Under the pieces are notes generated by a model. The model had not been told where the DNA came from. It saw only the letters and a program-made list of their open reading frames with translations, and did no database searches. Position numbers and translations under genes: made by a program. A DNA stretch of 64,000 nucleotides. It comes from CAVRCT01 sp963719645 (GTDB lineage Bacteria > Pseudomonadota > Gammaproteobacteria > DSM-16500). Positions 36,505 to 44,354 of the stretch are shown here, piece after piece; the stretch's first letter is position 1, and every line of letters starts with the position of its first letter. The stretch lies in assembly GCA_963719645.1 (NCBI GenBank), contig CAVRCT010000001.1, forward strand, positions 372,001-436,000, in the 5' to 3' direction.

Positions 36505-36562
36505 AAAGGGGTCAAGTATTCATTTGACATTTAGAAATATCAAATGAATACTTAACCCCTTT
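36505..36562. repeat. REP-like hairpin, type GGGGTCAAGTATTC
   Basis: AAAGGGGTCAAGTATTCATT is mirrored by AATGAATACTTAACCCCTTT around the loop TTAGAAATA. A half copy (CTGACCCCTTTCTCTC) follows directly. Confidence 0.85.
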
Positions 36563-36616
36563 CTCTCTGACCCCTTTCTCTCTCAATTTTTAGGACAAAG
36601 CAAACGTGATCACATC

Positions 36617-37309
36617 CTATTTATATCGCGTTATCCCAATAACATCAGAATAATTTACTATCTCTAAGCCGTTATCCTTGGTATACAAGGCCAACAATCT
36701 GTCATTAGATGCAAGCACATATCCAATCATATTTTTAGAAACCTTGCGAATTTTTATTACCAACAATCCACTTTCTGATAAATCCATCTTATGATCGATC
36801 TTAGAAAAATTTTTCAAATATTCTTGCTTCAAATTATTACCCAGTACCTTACCTTTTTTAGCAGCATCATCAATTATCCAAATAAAAGTGCCCATGACAC
36901 AATAAAAAACAAATACAATTATCAGAACAACTAAACATGATTTTAAAAAACTTGCATTCTTATTCAATATTTTCCAATCGGATTTAGCATTAAGCTTTTT
37001 CTCAAGCGATATGACAATATTTAGCGATTGCAATTTGTAAAAAATCCACGAATATAAAATTACAACAAATGAAATAGCACCTACAATAAAACAAAAATAA
37101 TCTAGATATTTTATTGTCGTCATCGCCACAACTTCACCGCCAAAAAATAATGTGTCGTGAAAGTTTATCTCAAATAAACCATATGAAATTCCAAATACGT
37201 GCAAACAGGCATGATGATAAGTTAGACCAGCCACATAAAACAGACACGCTAAAATCGGTAAGCTTACTGCCACGCCACTAAATAAATACGATACATGTTG
37301 TTTCTTCAT
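36617..37309 (-). CDS. Three-helix inner-membrane protein of unknown function
   Basis: 230 residues with hydrophobic segments near 10-30 (VSLPILACLFYVAGLTY), 68-90 (YFCFIVGAISFVVILYSWIF) and 120-145 (SCLVVLIIVFVFYCVMGTFIWII), and a soluble C-terminal domain (LVIKIRKVSKNMIGYVLAS, LALYTKDNGLEIVNYSDVIGI). Similar small membrane proteins are scattered in genomic islands; no family name can be given. Confidence 0.7.
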   Translation of the reverse strand: MKKQHVSYLFSGVAVSLPILACLFYVAGLTYHHACLHVFGISYGLFEINFHDTLFFGGEVVAMTTIKYLDYFCFIVGAISFVVILYSWIFYKLQSLNIVISLEKKLNAKSDWKILNKNASFLKSCLVVLIIVFVFYCVMGTFIWIIDDAAKKGKVLGNNLKQEYLKNFSKIDHKMDLSESGLLVIKIRKVSKNMIGYVLASNDRLLALYTKDNGLEIVNYSDVIGITRYK

Positions 37310-37459
37310 AAAACCCTTAATAAATTTTAGAAACTAATGGTAGACCCCGTTGCTTGTTGAGAAATAGGTATCCGCTAGTTTTACCACCCACTAACAAATT
37401 TTCTTTAATTTATTACACTTCAATTTTTAAAAAACGGGAGGCATTATTGCTAATAAATG

Positions 37460-38224
37460 TCAGATCACTCGAACTTCGGCGAGCCGTTTAACGGCGAACT
37501 CGTCGTCCCAGCAGACGGCAGCTTCCCATGCGGCTGATGCTTGTGCGGCAATGTCGAGAGCGACGTCGTCGAGACCAGCAGCATTATGGGGTAAGACCAG
37601 GTCGAGGTCAGGGACGTCAGCGTGTGCTTCGTCCCAGTCGATCAGCCCAACCCAATCTCTGGTCATGCGGATGTTGCTAGGGTTATGGTCGCCGTGGACG
37701 ATACATGTCTTCCGTCCAGCCAACCGTGCCCACGCTGCTCGGCATCGAGCAACACCTTCGGGCGGCATCGCGCGGAGGTCGATCCTCGTACCAGCCTCAG
37801 TGTGTAGGAGATCAGTCGATGATCGCCAACCCGGACGCTGCGGCCAGCCCTGCGTCAAATGGTGCAACTGTCGGAGCGTGTCGGCCACGCGACGCCAGTC
37901 AGCTTGCGATTCTGGGGGCCCGCCTTCCACGTAAGTCATTACTACTAGACCTTCAGTAAACAGCCGTCCGTCCGTGGTCGGGATGGGAAGCGGTACGGTC
38001 AGGCCTTCACGACCAAGGTATTGGAGAAGCTCAGTCTCCCACGCGAGATCAGCGTCACTCCTGGTACCGAGTCGAGCAACCGCAAGTTGTCCATTGACGC
38101 GCACACTCCACACGTCGTTGGCGACTCCTCCCGCGAGCCGTTCGATGCGAGCGACATTATCACCCCACTGCTTGAGAGCCTCCAAACCTGGTCTGGTAGC
38201 TGGCGTAAGTTCGGTATCTTCCAC
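37460..38224 (-). CDS. APH-type phosphotransferase (aminoglycoside/choline kinase fold)
   Basis: 254 residues of the phosphotransferase family. The Brenner-type catalytic motif is HGDHNPSN (177-184) and the metal-binding motif is LIDWDEAHADVPDLDL (from 194); the N-lobe glycine loop is AGGVANDVWSVRV. Base composition is strikingly GC-rich compared with every neighbour, and Arg is used in place of Lys, so it is a recent acquisition from a high-GC donor. The family includes aminoglycoside, macrolide and homoserine/choline kinases; I do not assign the substrate. A GGGGTCAGG hairpin lies 20 bp upstream of its start. Confidence 0.88.
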   Translation of the reverse strand: MEDTELTPATRPGLEALKQWGDNVARIERLAGGVANDVWSVRVNGQLAVARLGTRSDADLAWETELLQYLGREGLTVPLPIPTTDGRLFTEGLVVMTYVEGGPPESQADWRRVADTLRQLHHLTQGWPQRPGWRSSTDLLHTEAGTRIDLRAMPPEGVARCRAAWARLAGRKTCIVHGDHNPSNIRMTRDWVGLIDWDEAHADVPDLDLVLPHNAAGLDDVALDIAAQASAAWEAAVCWDDEFAVKRLAEVRVI

Positions 38225-38244
38225 TCTGTCTCCTTAAAAGCTGA

Positions 38245-38315
38245 TGAAACGGGGTCAGGCTTGCACAATTGCACATTCCTACACCTGATTGAAAGTGCAA
38301 TTGTGCACCGTTTCA
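38245..38315. repeat. REP-like hairpin, type GGGGTCAGGCTTGC (one arm shortened)
   Basis: TGAAACGGGGTCAGGCTTGC then ACAATTGCAC is mirrored by GTGCAATTGTGCACCGTTTC, but the right arm lacks the AAGCCTGACC part. The loop ATTCCTACACCTGATTGAAA is almost identical to that at 40117. Confidence 0.85.
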
Positions 38316-38490
38316 TATGTGGACTTATTCCTAGTCGTTATTTAATAACTAGGTGGACTGGTTTAAGCGGGGAGCGTTACAATATGTATAGTCGAAAACC
38401 ATACGGATTATTTGCAGCATTACGTTGTCAGGCATTTCTATAGGTTAATGTCGTACATTAAACCTCAACTTAAAATTAAAGGTTACTAAA

Positions 38491-39891
38491 ATGCAAAACA
38501 AAAGAGATACAGCCTATTCCGCTGAAAGTAATGAAGATAAAGCGAAAAATTCTATTGCGCTATCGGAAAGTAAATCACCTGCTAATACAACTTCCACGGG
38601 TGTTATTCATTCTTCATTATCTGCTCCTGCTCATCAATCAATGGAAAATGACTCGAATTCTCCAGAACATTTTCCATCACCAAAAAGTGGACTAGCTGGG
38701 TGTGTATTGGCAATCGATTCTTGTGCTGTGGTTGAAGATGTTTATCCAGGCGGTAGATGTTGCGTACCAGCACAGCCATTTTTATTACCTGTTAGGCATG
38801 TTGCGTCATGGAGTCAGCGGGTGATTAACACCGTTTCTCCTTATAACCAAGATGGAGATATGAATTCCAAATACGAATGTAATTCAAATTGCTGGTTGGA
38901 TTGGATGTGTTGTTTTGGCTTGCAATTATGCTGCCTCCCCTGCAATATGGCTAGCTGCTGCATGTGTGGTGCCAACAAAGTTTGTGGTTGTGTCAATAAG
39001 ACAGACGGGTTAACTACAATGCGTATGCTGAGATTAGTGGGTTCTGGTACATATCCTGAGATAGAATATCCGCTTCAGAACACTCATTTTGTTAGTTTTA
39101 TTCAAAATCTAATCAAGAGCGGCAATCTTCCTGATATTATTAAATTAACGAACGCCAGTGAAAAAATATGCAGAAACGTCTTGCTTTCACTCTGTCCGGA
39201 TGTTCCCACATTTCATGCCAGACAAATTCCTGCTCTCCTTGTTACTTATGATAACAATGATCGAACAGTTACTTTTGAAGAGCGGACAAATCTATTAAAA
39301 AAATGCTGGAAGCTTGGAGTAGAGCGGCAAGGTTCTTATACTTCTGGGCTAATGCACCAAGCAATTCAAAGTAATTATTCTGAAGTGATCGAAATGTGTC
39401 GCTTTTTATGGAAACATGAAGTTGAATCTCTTCCTCCACGTAAACGTGCCCAAATGAAAATTCATTTTTTAAATACCGCAGCGAATAACTTAGCATCAGC
39501 TTTTGTAGACAATAAACTTTCTTTGAGTAAAATTCGCGAACGAATAAAGTTATTGAATGAATTTGGTCTTTCGCCTAATTATTTTGAAAAGACACAAAAT
39601 AATCCAAAAGTGCAAGCTTTGAATGAAGCTCTGCATCCGCCATTGTTTAATTTTTTACTCGGAACGTGTAATGAATCTGGAAAAAATTCTACTGTTTACA
39701 CGATGAGTCAGAATAGTATATGGGATCGAAACATACTTAGAGAAATTAAAGAATTCATACATGGAGAAAAACCTAGAATATCTTCTCTAAATGCCCCTGC
39801 AGTCTCTGCTAGCCAGGATGAAGACAAAGAAAATCATCAGCATGTGCTTCCATCTAGCCTATGCATCAGAAGGAATAGTAACAGTGGATGA
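38491..39891 (+). CDS. Cys-rich protein of unknown function, effector-like
   Basis: 466 residues, not recognised. The N-terminal 70 residues are Ser/Asn-rich and disordered. From about residue 80 to 170 there is an unusual cysteine-dense segment (CNSNCWLDWMCCFGLQLCCL then PCNMASCCMCGANKVCGCV), with 20 or so Cys in 100 residues and a hydrophobic character that resembles palmitoylated or metal-binding patches. The C-terminal two thirds are helical and look repeat-like (LPDIIKLTNASEKICRNVLL, LMHQAIQSNYSEVIEMCRFL). The Ser-rich tail ends RRNSNSG. AAAGG precedes the ATG. Architecture suggests a secreted, lipidated effector, but this is inference. Confidence 0.7.
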   Translation: MQNKRDTAYSAESNEDKAKNSIALSESKSPANTTSTGVIHSSLSAPAHQSMENDSNSPEHFPSPKSGLAGCVLAIDSCAVVEDVYPGGRCCVPAQPFLLPVRHVASWSQRVINTVSPYNQDGDMNSKYECNSNCWLDWMCCFGLQLCCLPCNMASCCMCGANKVCGCVNKTDGLTTMRMLRLVGSGTYPEIEYPLQNTHFVSFIQNLIKSGNLPDIIKLTNASEKICRNVLLSLCPDVPTFHARQIPALLVTYDNNDRTVTFEERTNLLKKCWKLGVERQGSYTSGLMHQAIQSNYSEVIEMCRFLWKHEVESLPPRKRAQMKIHFLNTAANNLASAFVDNKLSLSKIRERIKLLNEFGLSPNYFEKTQNNPKVQALNEALHPPLFNFLLGTCNESGKNSTVYTMSQNSIWDRNILREIKEFIHGEKPRISSLNAPAVSASQDEDKENHQHVLPSSLCIRRNSNSG

Positions 39892-40116
39892 GTAGACCGA
39901 CGGAACTACACCATCGGCCGCTTTTAAAACCACACGTAAACCTCTCGATTCATGCGGCTTCCGTTAGACAAACGCTTGTGTTACAACTTGCCTCCAGTGT
40001 ACAAACAGTTGCGACTCTTTCCTTGCAATGTTTTTTATAAACTTGTTTACTTCCGTTCTGCGACCTTTTAACTTCTTGCACTTCTTCATAGTCCAAGTGA
40101 AACGTGAAACGGAAAC
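39892..40116. other. Intergenic region without a recognisable gene
   Basis: No supported gene. It contains short GTGAAAC/GGAAAC direct repeats just before the hairpin at 40117. Confidence 0.4.
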
Positions 40117-40194
40117 GAAACGGGGTCAGGCTTGCACAATTGCACATTCCTACACCTGATTAAAAGTGCAATTGTGCAAGCCTGACCCCGTTTC
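40117..40194. repeat. REP-like hairpin, type GGGGTCAGGCTTGC (complete)
   Basis: GAAACGGGGTCAGGCTTGCA and its perfect complement frame a 20-base loop; the stem is 29 bp. It replaces the downstream part of the integrase gene at 40205. Confidence 0.9.
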
Positions 40195-40374
40195 ATACAC
40201 GAGAGTAAGCTTATCTGTTTTGCCATCAATTTTGTAGCGGTAAATCCAAGTTTTTATACCATTTGGTGTGATTCTTATACCAAATCCACCACCTTCATAT
40301 TCTTCGTACCGTGTTGTTTTGGGTTTTAAGGACTTGATATACGTGTCTGTGAAGTTACTCATTATTATTCTCAT
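40150..40374 (-). pseudogene. N-terminal stump of a P4-type tyrosine integrase
   Basis: MSNFTDTYIKSLKPKTTRYE followed by EGGGFGIRITPNGIKTWIYRYKIDGKTDKLTL is the DUF4102 arm-binding domain that opens P4-type integrases. After LTLVYE the frame enters the GGGGTCAGG hairpin (TGSGLHNCTFNQV) and ends; core-binding and catalytic domains are absent. It is likely the remains of the integrase of element B. Confidence 0.85.
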
Positions 40375-40422
40375 TAGCTAGCAATGATGAAAGTGACGAT
40401 TGTTACGTTCTAAAAAAACATT

Positions 40423-40638
40423 TTATTTTTTTGTGCTCACAATCGCTATTTTTACTTTTTCTAAAACCTTGGCTGTGACCTTGCTTTGAGCTTCAATTTT
40501 GCTGATATAAGCCTGGGTCACATTCATGCGCTTTGCCAATTCCTCTTGGATTATGCCAGCGTTAATACGGGCAAGAGCAACAGGGTTGTCTACGTAATCA
40601 GTCAATTCAAAAAGCGCATAGTCATTGCTAATTGTCAT
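40423..40638 (-). CDS. XRE-family HTH protein (antitoxin-like)
   Basis: About 71 residues from MTISNDYALFELTDYVDNPV; an in-frame start four codons upstream is possible. The HTH reads LARINAGIIQEELAKRMNVTQAYISKIEAQ followed by LEKVKIAI. This is the size and layout of stand-alone antitoxins of HigA/HicB-like modules, but no partner toxin is adjacent (the next pair has its own HTH antitoxin). Confidence 0.8.
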   Translation of the reverse strand: MTISNDYALFELTDYVDNPVALARINAGIIQEELAKRMNVTQAYISKIEAQSKVTAKVLEKVKIAIVSTKK

Positions 40639-40678
40639 AATAGTTCCCATAAATTATTGAGTTGTTACCAAAATATTT

Positions 40679-41020
40679 TTAACCTTGAGTGCTGATATCT
40701 TCTAATCGTTTTAGCGTATCAGGATATTTTCTTACCATTAGAATAAGAGCGGCAGCTTGGTCATTAGGTGAGATTTTTCCTTGCTCCCATTTCTCTAAGG
40801 TGCGTACAGAAACCCCCAATTTAATAGCAAAAACCGCACGTGACATGTGAAGTTTTTCGCGAGTATCAAGAATTACCGCGGGGCTTACTGTTGGACGCGG
40901 TCTTTTTTCAACTTTATGCGTGCGCAAAGTAATTTTTCCCGCTTTGTGGTCATTAATTTCTTGGATACCTTGCTTTAGCTCTTCAAATAAATTGCGTTTT
41001 TTTGTGGTAGTCATTGCCAA
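40679..41020 (-). CDS. HigA-like HTH antitoxin
   Basis: 113 residues. An N-terminal LFEELKQGIQEINDHKAGKI segment is followed by an XRE domain (ILDTREKLHMSRAVFAIKLG then VSVRTLEKWEQGKISP). This pattern, toxin gene first and antitoxin with a LKQGLxExxxHxxGK start, is typical of HigB-2/HigA-2 pairs. It overlaps the toxin gene by 10 bp and should be cotranscribed with it and autoregulated. Confidence 0.9.
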   Translation of the reverse strand: MAMTTTKKRNLFEELKQGIQEINDHKAGKITLRTHKVEKRPRPTVSPAVILDTREKLHMSRAVFAIKLGVSVRTLEKWEQGKISPNDQAAALILMVRKYPDTLKRLEDISTQG

Positions 41021-41325
41021 TCCTCCAACATTTTCTTTAGTGCTTTCTTTTCATCACTAGATAAATCCGACATTTCGTTTTTTGCGTAAAGGGTAAATAG
41101 ATAAATGTGGTCTTCTGAAACTTGCCAATAATAAATAACCCTAATTCCTCCGCGCTTGCCTTTATTATCCAGGCTCCAGCGTAGTTTGCGTAATCCTCCT
41201 GTGCCTTGAATGATGTCGCCAGCTTCGGGTTGCTCGATTAGAAAGTTCTGAAGCTCTCGATACTCGTCATCATTTAAATAATCCTGTAAGTATTTGGTAA
41301 ATGAAACAGCTTCTATAAAAACCAT
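41011..41325 (-). CDS. RelE/HigB-family toxin
   Basis: 104 residues. FTKYLQDYLNDDEYRELQNFLIE, GTGGLRKLRWSLDNKGKRGG, IRVIYYWQ and IYLFTLYAKNEMSDLSSDEKKAL match the HigB-2-type RelE fold. These toxins cleave mRNA on the ribosome. First gene of the pair at the right end of element B, where it may stabilise the island. Confidence 0.92.
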   Translation of the reverse strand: MVFIEAVSFTKYLQDYLNDDEYRELQNFLIEQPEAGDIIQGTGGLRKLRWSLDNKGKRGGIRVIYYWQVSEDHIYLFTLYAKNEMSDLSSDEKKALKKMLEDWQ

Positions 41326-41543
41326 AAATGTCCTTTATATTTATTATACCCTAAAAGGGTATATTTTCAAGTAAACAGGTAACATAATTGCGGGGTACAC
41401 TTCGGGGTACACTTTTTTATGTTCTTGTATGAATTCAATTGATACTAAGTGATAGCGGTGATATTTATAAAATTACTATTTATCAATAGGTAATATGACA
41501 TTTTGAATCTAATTGATATTATTTGATAACTCTATGAAATAGT
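41326..41543. promoter_or_regulatory. Upstream region of the toxin-antitoxin pair
   Basis: An AT-rich region with TATTATACCCTAAAAGGGTATA just upstream of the toxin start; the core TACCCTAAAAGGGTA is a palindrome that could be the autoregulatory operator (41345-41361). Confidence 0.5.
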
Positions 41544-41620
41544 TTCGTAATCAGTAGGTCATGAGTTAGACTCTCGTCGTCGGCAGTAATAAAATCAGGC
41601 TCTTTCCCACTTTAGGGGCA
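41543..41620 (+). repeat. att3 (attR): right end of the tandem island
   Basis: 41544-41597 matches attL at tRNA-Thr with one mismatch (GAGTTAGAC for GAGTTCGAC), and the identity to att2 extends to 41620. It carries the 3' half of the tRNA only. Confidence 0.9.
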
Positions 41621-41730
41621 CTTCGCCTATGAGCACAGCACTCTAACTCGTAATTTTTAATAATAAAACTAGCTTACATGAAGTTAAACTTGCTCCAGCT
41701 ACTTTAAAAGAATATCCCGTTATACAAAAT

Positions 41731-42195
41731 ATGGGGCGTTTTTATGTATATGACATGAGCGAATATATGGGAAAAGAAGATGGCTGGGAAATTCCCGAAG
41801 ACGGCTTGTATGAGTGCATTGATTTTAAAAAGTATTGGGAAGATAAAAATAGTTTTCCATTTATAGTTCGATACAAAAATGAAATTGCTGGTTTTTTTAT
41901 TGTTGATAAAAAAGGTAGTAATCCTGAGATTGATTTCAATATGGCGCAATTTTTTATTTTGCGAAAATTTAAAAATAAAGGTATTGGAAGATATGTAGCT
42001 CAGGAATGTTTTAAAAAATATCCTGGCATCTGGGAAGTAATGGTTATTCCTGGTAATGAAGGTGCCTATCGGTTTTGGCGAGCAACTATTAAAAGTTACA
42101 CTAATAATAATTTCACTGAATATACGTGCGATATTGCTCATTTTAATAATAGTCGTAAAAACATTTTAAAATTTGATAGTTGGATAGCCCCATGA
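41731..42195 (+). CDS. GNAT-family acetyltransferase (start uncertain)
   Basis: 154 residues from the ATG at 41731. GNAT features: AGFFIVDKKGSNPEIDFNMAQFFI, the acetyl-CoA loop RKFKNKGIGRYVAQECFKK and VIPGNEGAYRFWR. In-frame codons upstream to 41647 read KLAPATLKEYPVIQNMGRFY, the normal beginning of such proteins, but no ATG, GTG or TTG is available there. The true start may have been lost at the island junction, about 30 bp further up. It overlaps the next gene by 4 bp. Confidence 0.82.
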   Translation: MGRFYVYDMSEYMGKEDGWEIPEDGLYECIDFKKYWEDKNSFPFIVRYKNEIAGFFIVDKKGSNPEIDFNMAQFFILRKFKNKGIGRYVAQECFKKYPGIWEVMVIPGNEGAYRFWRATIKSYTNNNFTEYTCDIAHFNNSRKNILKFDSWIAP

Positions 42196-42689
42196 GTAAA
42201 GTATTTATTCGCGAACCAAAAATCGAGGATAAAGAAAAGTTTATTTCTGCAATGCAGCGGAGTCGGTCATTGCATCATCCTTGGGTAAAAGCACCCACTA
42301 ACCCTAAAGAATTTGATGAATATTTTCAGCGTTATCAGCAAGCTAACCAAGAAAGCTTTCTTGTATGTAATGAAGAAGAAAATATCGTTGGCGTTTTTAA
42401 TGTTAGCGAAATTGTTCGCGGGCTTTTTCAAAATGCTTACCTGGGCTTTTATGCGGTTTCTGATTTTTCTGGCAAAGGCTATATGAGTGCTGGTTTGAAA
42501 TTAGTTTTAGCCAGGATATTTAATGAGCTAAAGCTGCATCGCATAGAGGCAAATATACAACCTGATAATGTGCAATCTATCCAGCTAATCAAAAAGAATG
42601 GTTTTCGTTATGAAGGTTTCTCCCCGCGCTATTTAAAAATTGATAATGAATGGCGCGGTCATGAGCATTGGGCTATGACTACTGTATGA
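42192..42689 (+). CDS. RimJ/RimL-type N-acetyltransferase
   Basis: 165 residues from the ATG at 42192 (ATGA overlap with the previous stop). The motifs VFIREPKIEDKEKFI, LGFYAVSDFSGKGYMSAGLK, LHRIEANIQPDNVQSIQLIK and KNGFRYEGFSPRYLKIDNEW are classical for the RimJ/RimL branch of GNAT enzymes that acetylate protein N-termini or small amines. Translationally coupled to the upstream GNAT gene. Confidence 0.93.
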   Translation: MSKVFIREPKIEDKEKFISAMQRSRSLHHPWVKAPTNPKEFDEYFQRYQQANQESFLVCNEEENIVGVFNVSEIVRGLFQNAYLGFYAVSDFSGKGYMSAGLKLVLARIFNELKLHRIEANIQPDNVQSIQLIKKNGFRYEGFSPRYLKIDNEWRGHEHWAMTTV

Positions 42690-42823
42690 TTCTCCTATCA
42701 TTATAAAAATGTGAAGCACGCATTTATACCATTCGCTTGAGCAAGAGCACGGCATGCAGAATGGTTTCCAACTGCTTTCGCTTTATTCTAACGTCACATT
42801 TTCTCAATAAAAATGTTTAAGTC

Positions 42824-42879
42824 AATGGTGGTTGAATCGATCCGCTGGGTCACTCCAGCGAATCGACTCAACCACCGTT
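42824..42879. repeat. Palindromic repeat (family P2), copy 1
   Basis: AATGGTGGTTGAATCGATCC then GCTGGG is mirrored by the right arm ending GACTCAACCACCGTT, with a 4-base loop. The partner at 44261 has the same AATGGTGGTTGA head with a diverged stem. Confidence 0.75.
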
Positions 42880-42949
42880 CTTTCGTATAGTTTACTTTCC
42901 TACTGCGATGTAATATTATTATCCAAACTTTTTTATTAAGGAAATTGTC

Positions 42950-43360
42950 ATGCGATTATTCCTACTGATTTTATTGTTAGTTGCCTCTGTTTCTAGCGCA
43001 GCTTCTGCTGCCTCACGCATGGAGGGTTATCTCAAGTGTGAGAAATTCGCAGGCGTTGGTGCTAACGAATTCGAAGGACAAATAAGTTTTGACGGGCCAC
43101 GAGAACCCGGAACAAAAGGCTCTAACACCTTCATTCTAGATGCAGAAAAAGTTACAGCCAATTGGACTATGATAGAAAATTGCATGGAGAATAGAGGCCG
43201 ACGACAATGTTCCGATCCTTATGAAATATTAATAACGTTTAGTCCTCGTGCGGGCGGTGCTGCCTTCAAAAACGGTGATATAGCGTTCTTTACTGATGGA
43301 CATATTCGAGCTAGGCTCGATAATCACCGCGCATTTTATCAATGTTCTTGGATTAATTAA
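42950..43360 (+). CDS. Small secreted protein of unknown function
   Basis: 136 residues with a clean signal peptide (MRLFLLILLLVASVSSAASA). The mature domain has four cysteines (LKCEKF, IENCMENRGRRQCSDP, FYQCSWIN) that could form two disulfides, and a beta-rich pattern. No family recognised. GGAAAT precedes the ATG. A GGGTTCAAG hairpin follows directly. Confidence 0.75.
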   Translation: MRLFLLILLLVASVSSAASAASRMEGYLKCEKFAGVGANEFEGQISFDGPREPGTKGSNTFILDAEKVTANWTMIENCMENRGRRQCSDPYEILITFSPRAGGAAFKNGDIAFFTDGHIRARLDNHRAFYQCSWIN

Positions 43361-43365
43361 AAAAT

Positions 43366-43424
43366 TAAGGGTTCAAGTATTCATTTGACAGTTAGCAAAT
43401 TCCAAATGAATACTTGAACCCTTT
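43366..43424. repeat. REP-like hairpin, type GGGTTCAAGTATTC
   Basis: AAGGGTTCAAGTATTCATTT is mirrored by AAATGAATACTTGAACCCTT around a loop of about 17 bases. The arms carry a compensated change (GTT/AAC) relative to the 35867 copy, so pairing is conserved while sequence has drifted. Confidence 0.85.
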
Positions 43425-43462
43425 ATCTTTTTCAAGGATAAATCATCATTAAAGGAGCCCAT

Positions 43463-44233
43463 ATGAGCGAAAATGCAATTAGATTATCTATCCCTGAGAC
43501 AATGAAGGCGTCGTGGGAAAAAGTCAGCGGTTCAAAAAGCACTATTTGGAGTGTTTTAATCTGTATCATCATCGTTCGATTGATTGTGGCTGGCATTAAT
43601 AAACTGGTGTATGCGTCCAATGGCGAACCCATTGTAGCAGCCGGCCCCCTCTTGCTTGGATCGATAGCTATATTACTCCTGACTTTTTTAGCAATTATTT
43701 TACAATGGGGCTTAGCTTATATCGCGGTACAGCGAGCCATGGATGTACCTATTCAATTCAATATGCTTAAACAGGTATTTAATTTTAGAATTATTTTAAG
43801 AATGATAGGAGTAACAATAGTAGGTTTCATTATAATGTTGCCTGCGGCGATTTTTCTCTTCTTACCTAGTTATCTCAATTCATTAACTGATCCGAATTTA
43901 ATGCAGCTTATTAAATTAGTGTCTGCTTTATCGAACATTGCCGGTTTTATTTTTTCCATCTGGGGTGTTTATCTTAATTTTCGCTTGCTGTTAGTGGCTG
44001 CATTGATTCTTGTGAAAAGAGTCCCTCTCTGGAGGGCCATCAAGCTTTCATTTAAAGCTACTAAATCAAATGTATGGCGAATGCTCGGATTGGTGATTGT
44101 GAATGTGCTCCTTCTGCTCGTAAGTGCTATTCCTCTGGGCATTGGATTAATATGGTCTCTTCCTTATAGCTTGATTGCTTATGGTATGATTTATAAAAAT
44201 TTATTTATTGCAAGAACGGATTTAGCTAGTTAA
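43463..44233 (+). CDS. Polytopic inner-membrane protein of unknown function
   Basis: 256 residues with about six hydrophobic helices (IWSVLICIIIVRLIVAGI, LLLGSIAILLLTFLAIILQW, IILRMIGVTIVGFIIMLPAA, ALSNIAGFIFSIWGVYLN, LLLVAALILVKRVPLW, MLGLVIVNVLLLLVSAIPLG). The layout, including WRAIKLSFKATKSNVWRMLG before the last helices, resembles glycerophosphodiester phosphodiesterase membrane-domain/DUF975-like proteins. No substrate can be given. AAGGAG precedes the ATG. Confidence 0.8.
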   Translation: MSENAIRLSIPETMKASWEKVSGSKSTIWSVLICIIIVRLIVAGINKLVYASNGEPIVAAGPLLLGSIAILLLTFLAIILQWGLAYIAVQRAMDVPIQFNMLKQVFNFRIILRMIGVTIVGFIIMLPAAIFLFLPSYLNSLTDPNLMQLIKLVSALSNIAGFIFSIWGVYLNFRLLLVAALILVKRVPLWRAIKLSFKATKSNVWRMLGLVIVNVLLLLVSAIPLGIGLIWSLPYSLIAYGMIYKNLFIARTDLAS

Positions 44234-44260
44234 CTTTCAAAGTGTCAATAGTGTCATGTC

Positions 44261-44313
44261 AATGGTGGTTGAGTAGATCCGCTGAGGCGACTTAGCGGAT
44301 CTACTCAACCATT
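44261..44313. repeat. Palindromic repeat (family P2), copy 2
   Basis: AATGGTGGTTGAGTAGATCC then GCT is mirrored by AGCGGATCTACTCAACCATT. It lies directly downstream of the polytopic membrane-protein gene and may act as its 3' structure. Confidence 0.75.
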
Positions 44314-44354
44314 GCTATAATGGTATAGATAATGCAAGAAAGAGGGTCAGGCTT

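Noticed and set aside
35867..36562. The GGGGTCAAG hairpins as intrinsic terminators
   Set aside because: They have near-identical sequence at distant places, long AT-rich stems and no terminal T-run; they behave as dispersed repeats.
37551..38237. Several long plus-strand frames opposite the phosphotransferase
   Set aside because: High GC content lengthens antisense frames; the minus-strand frame has the family motifs.
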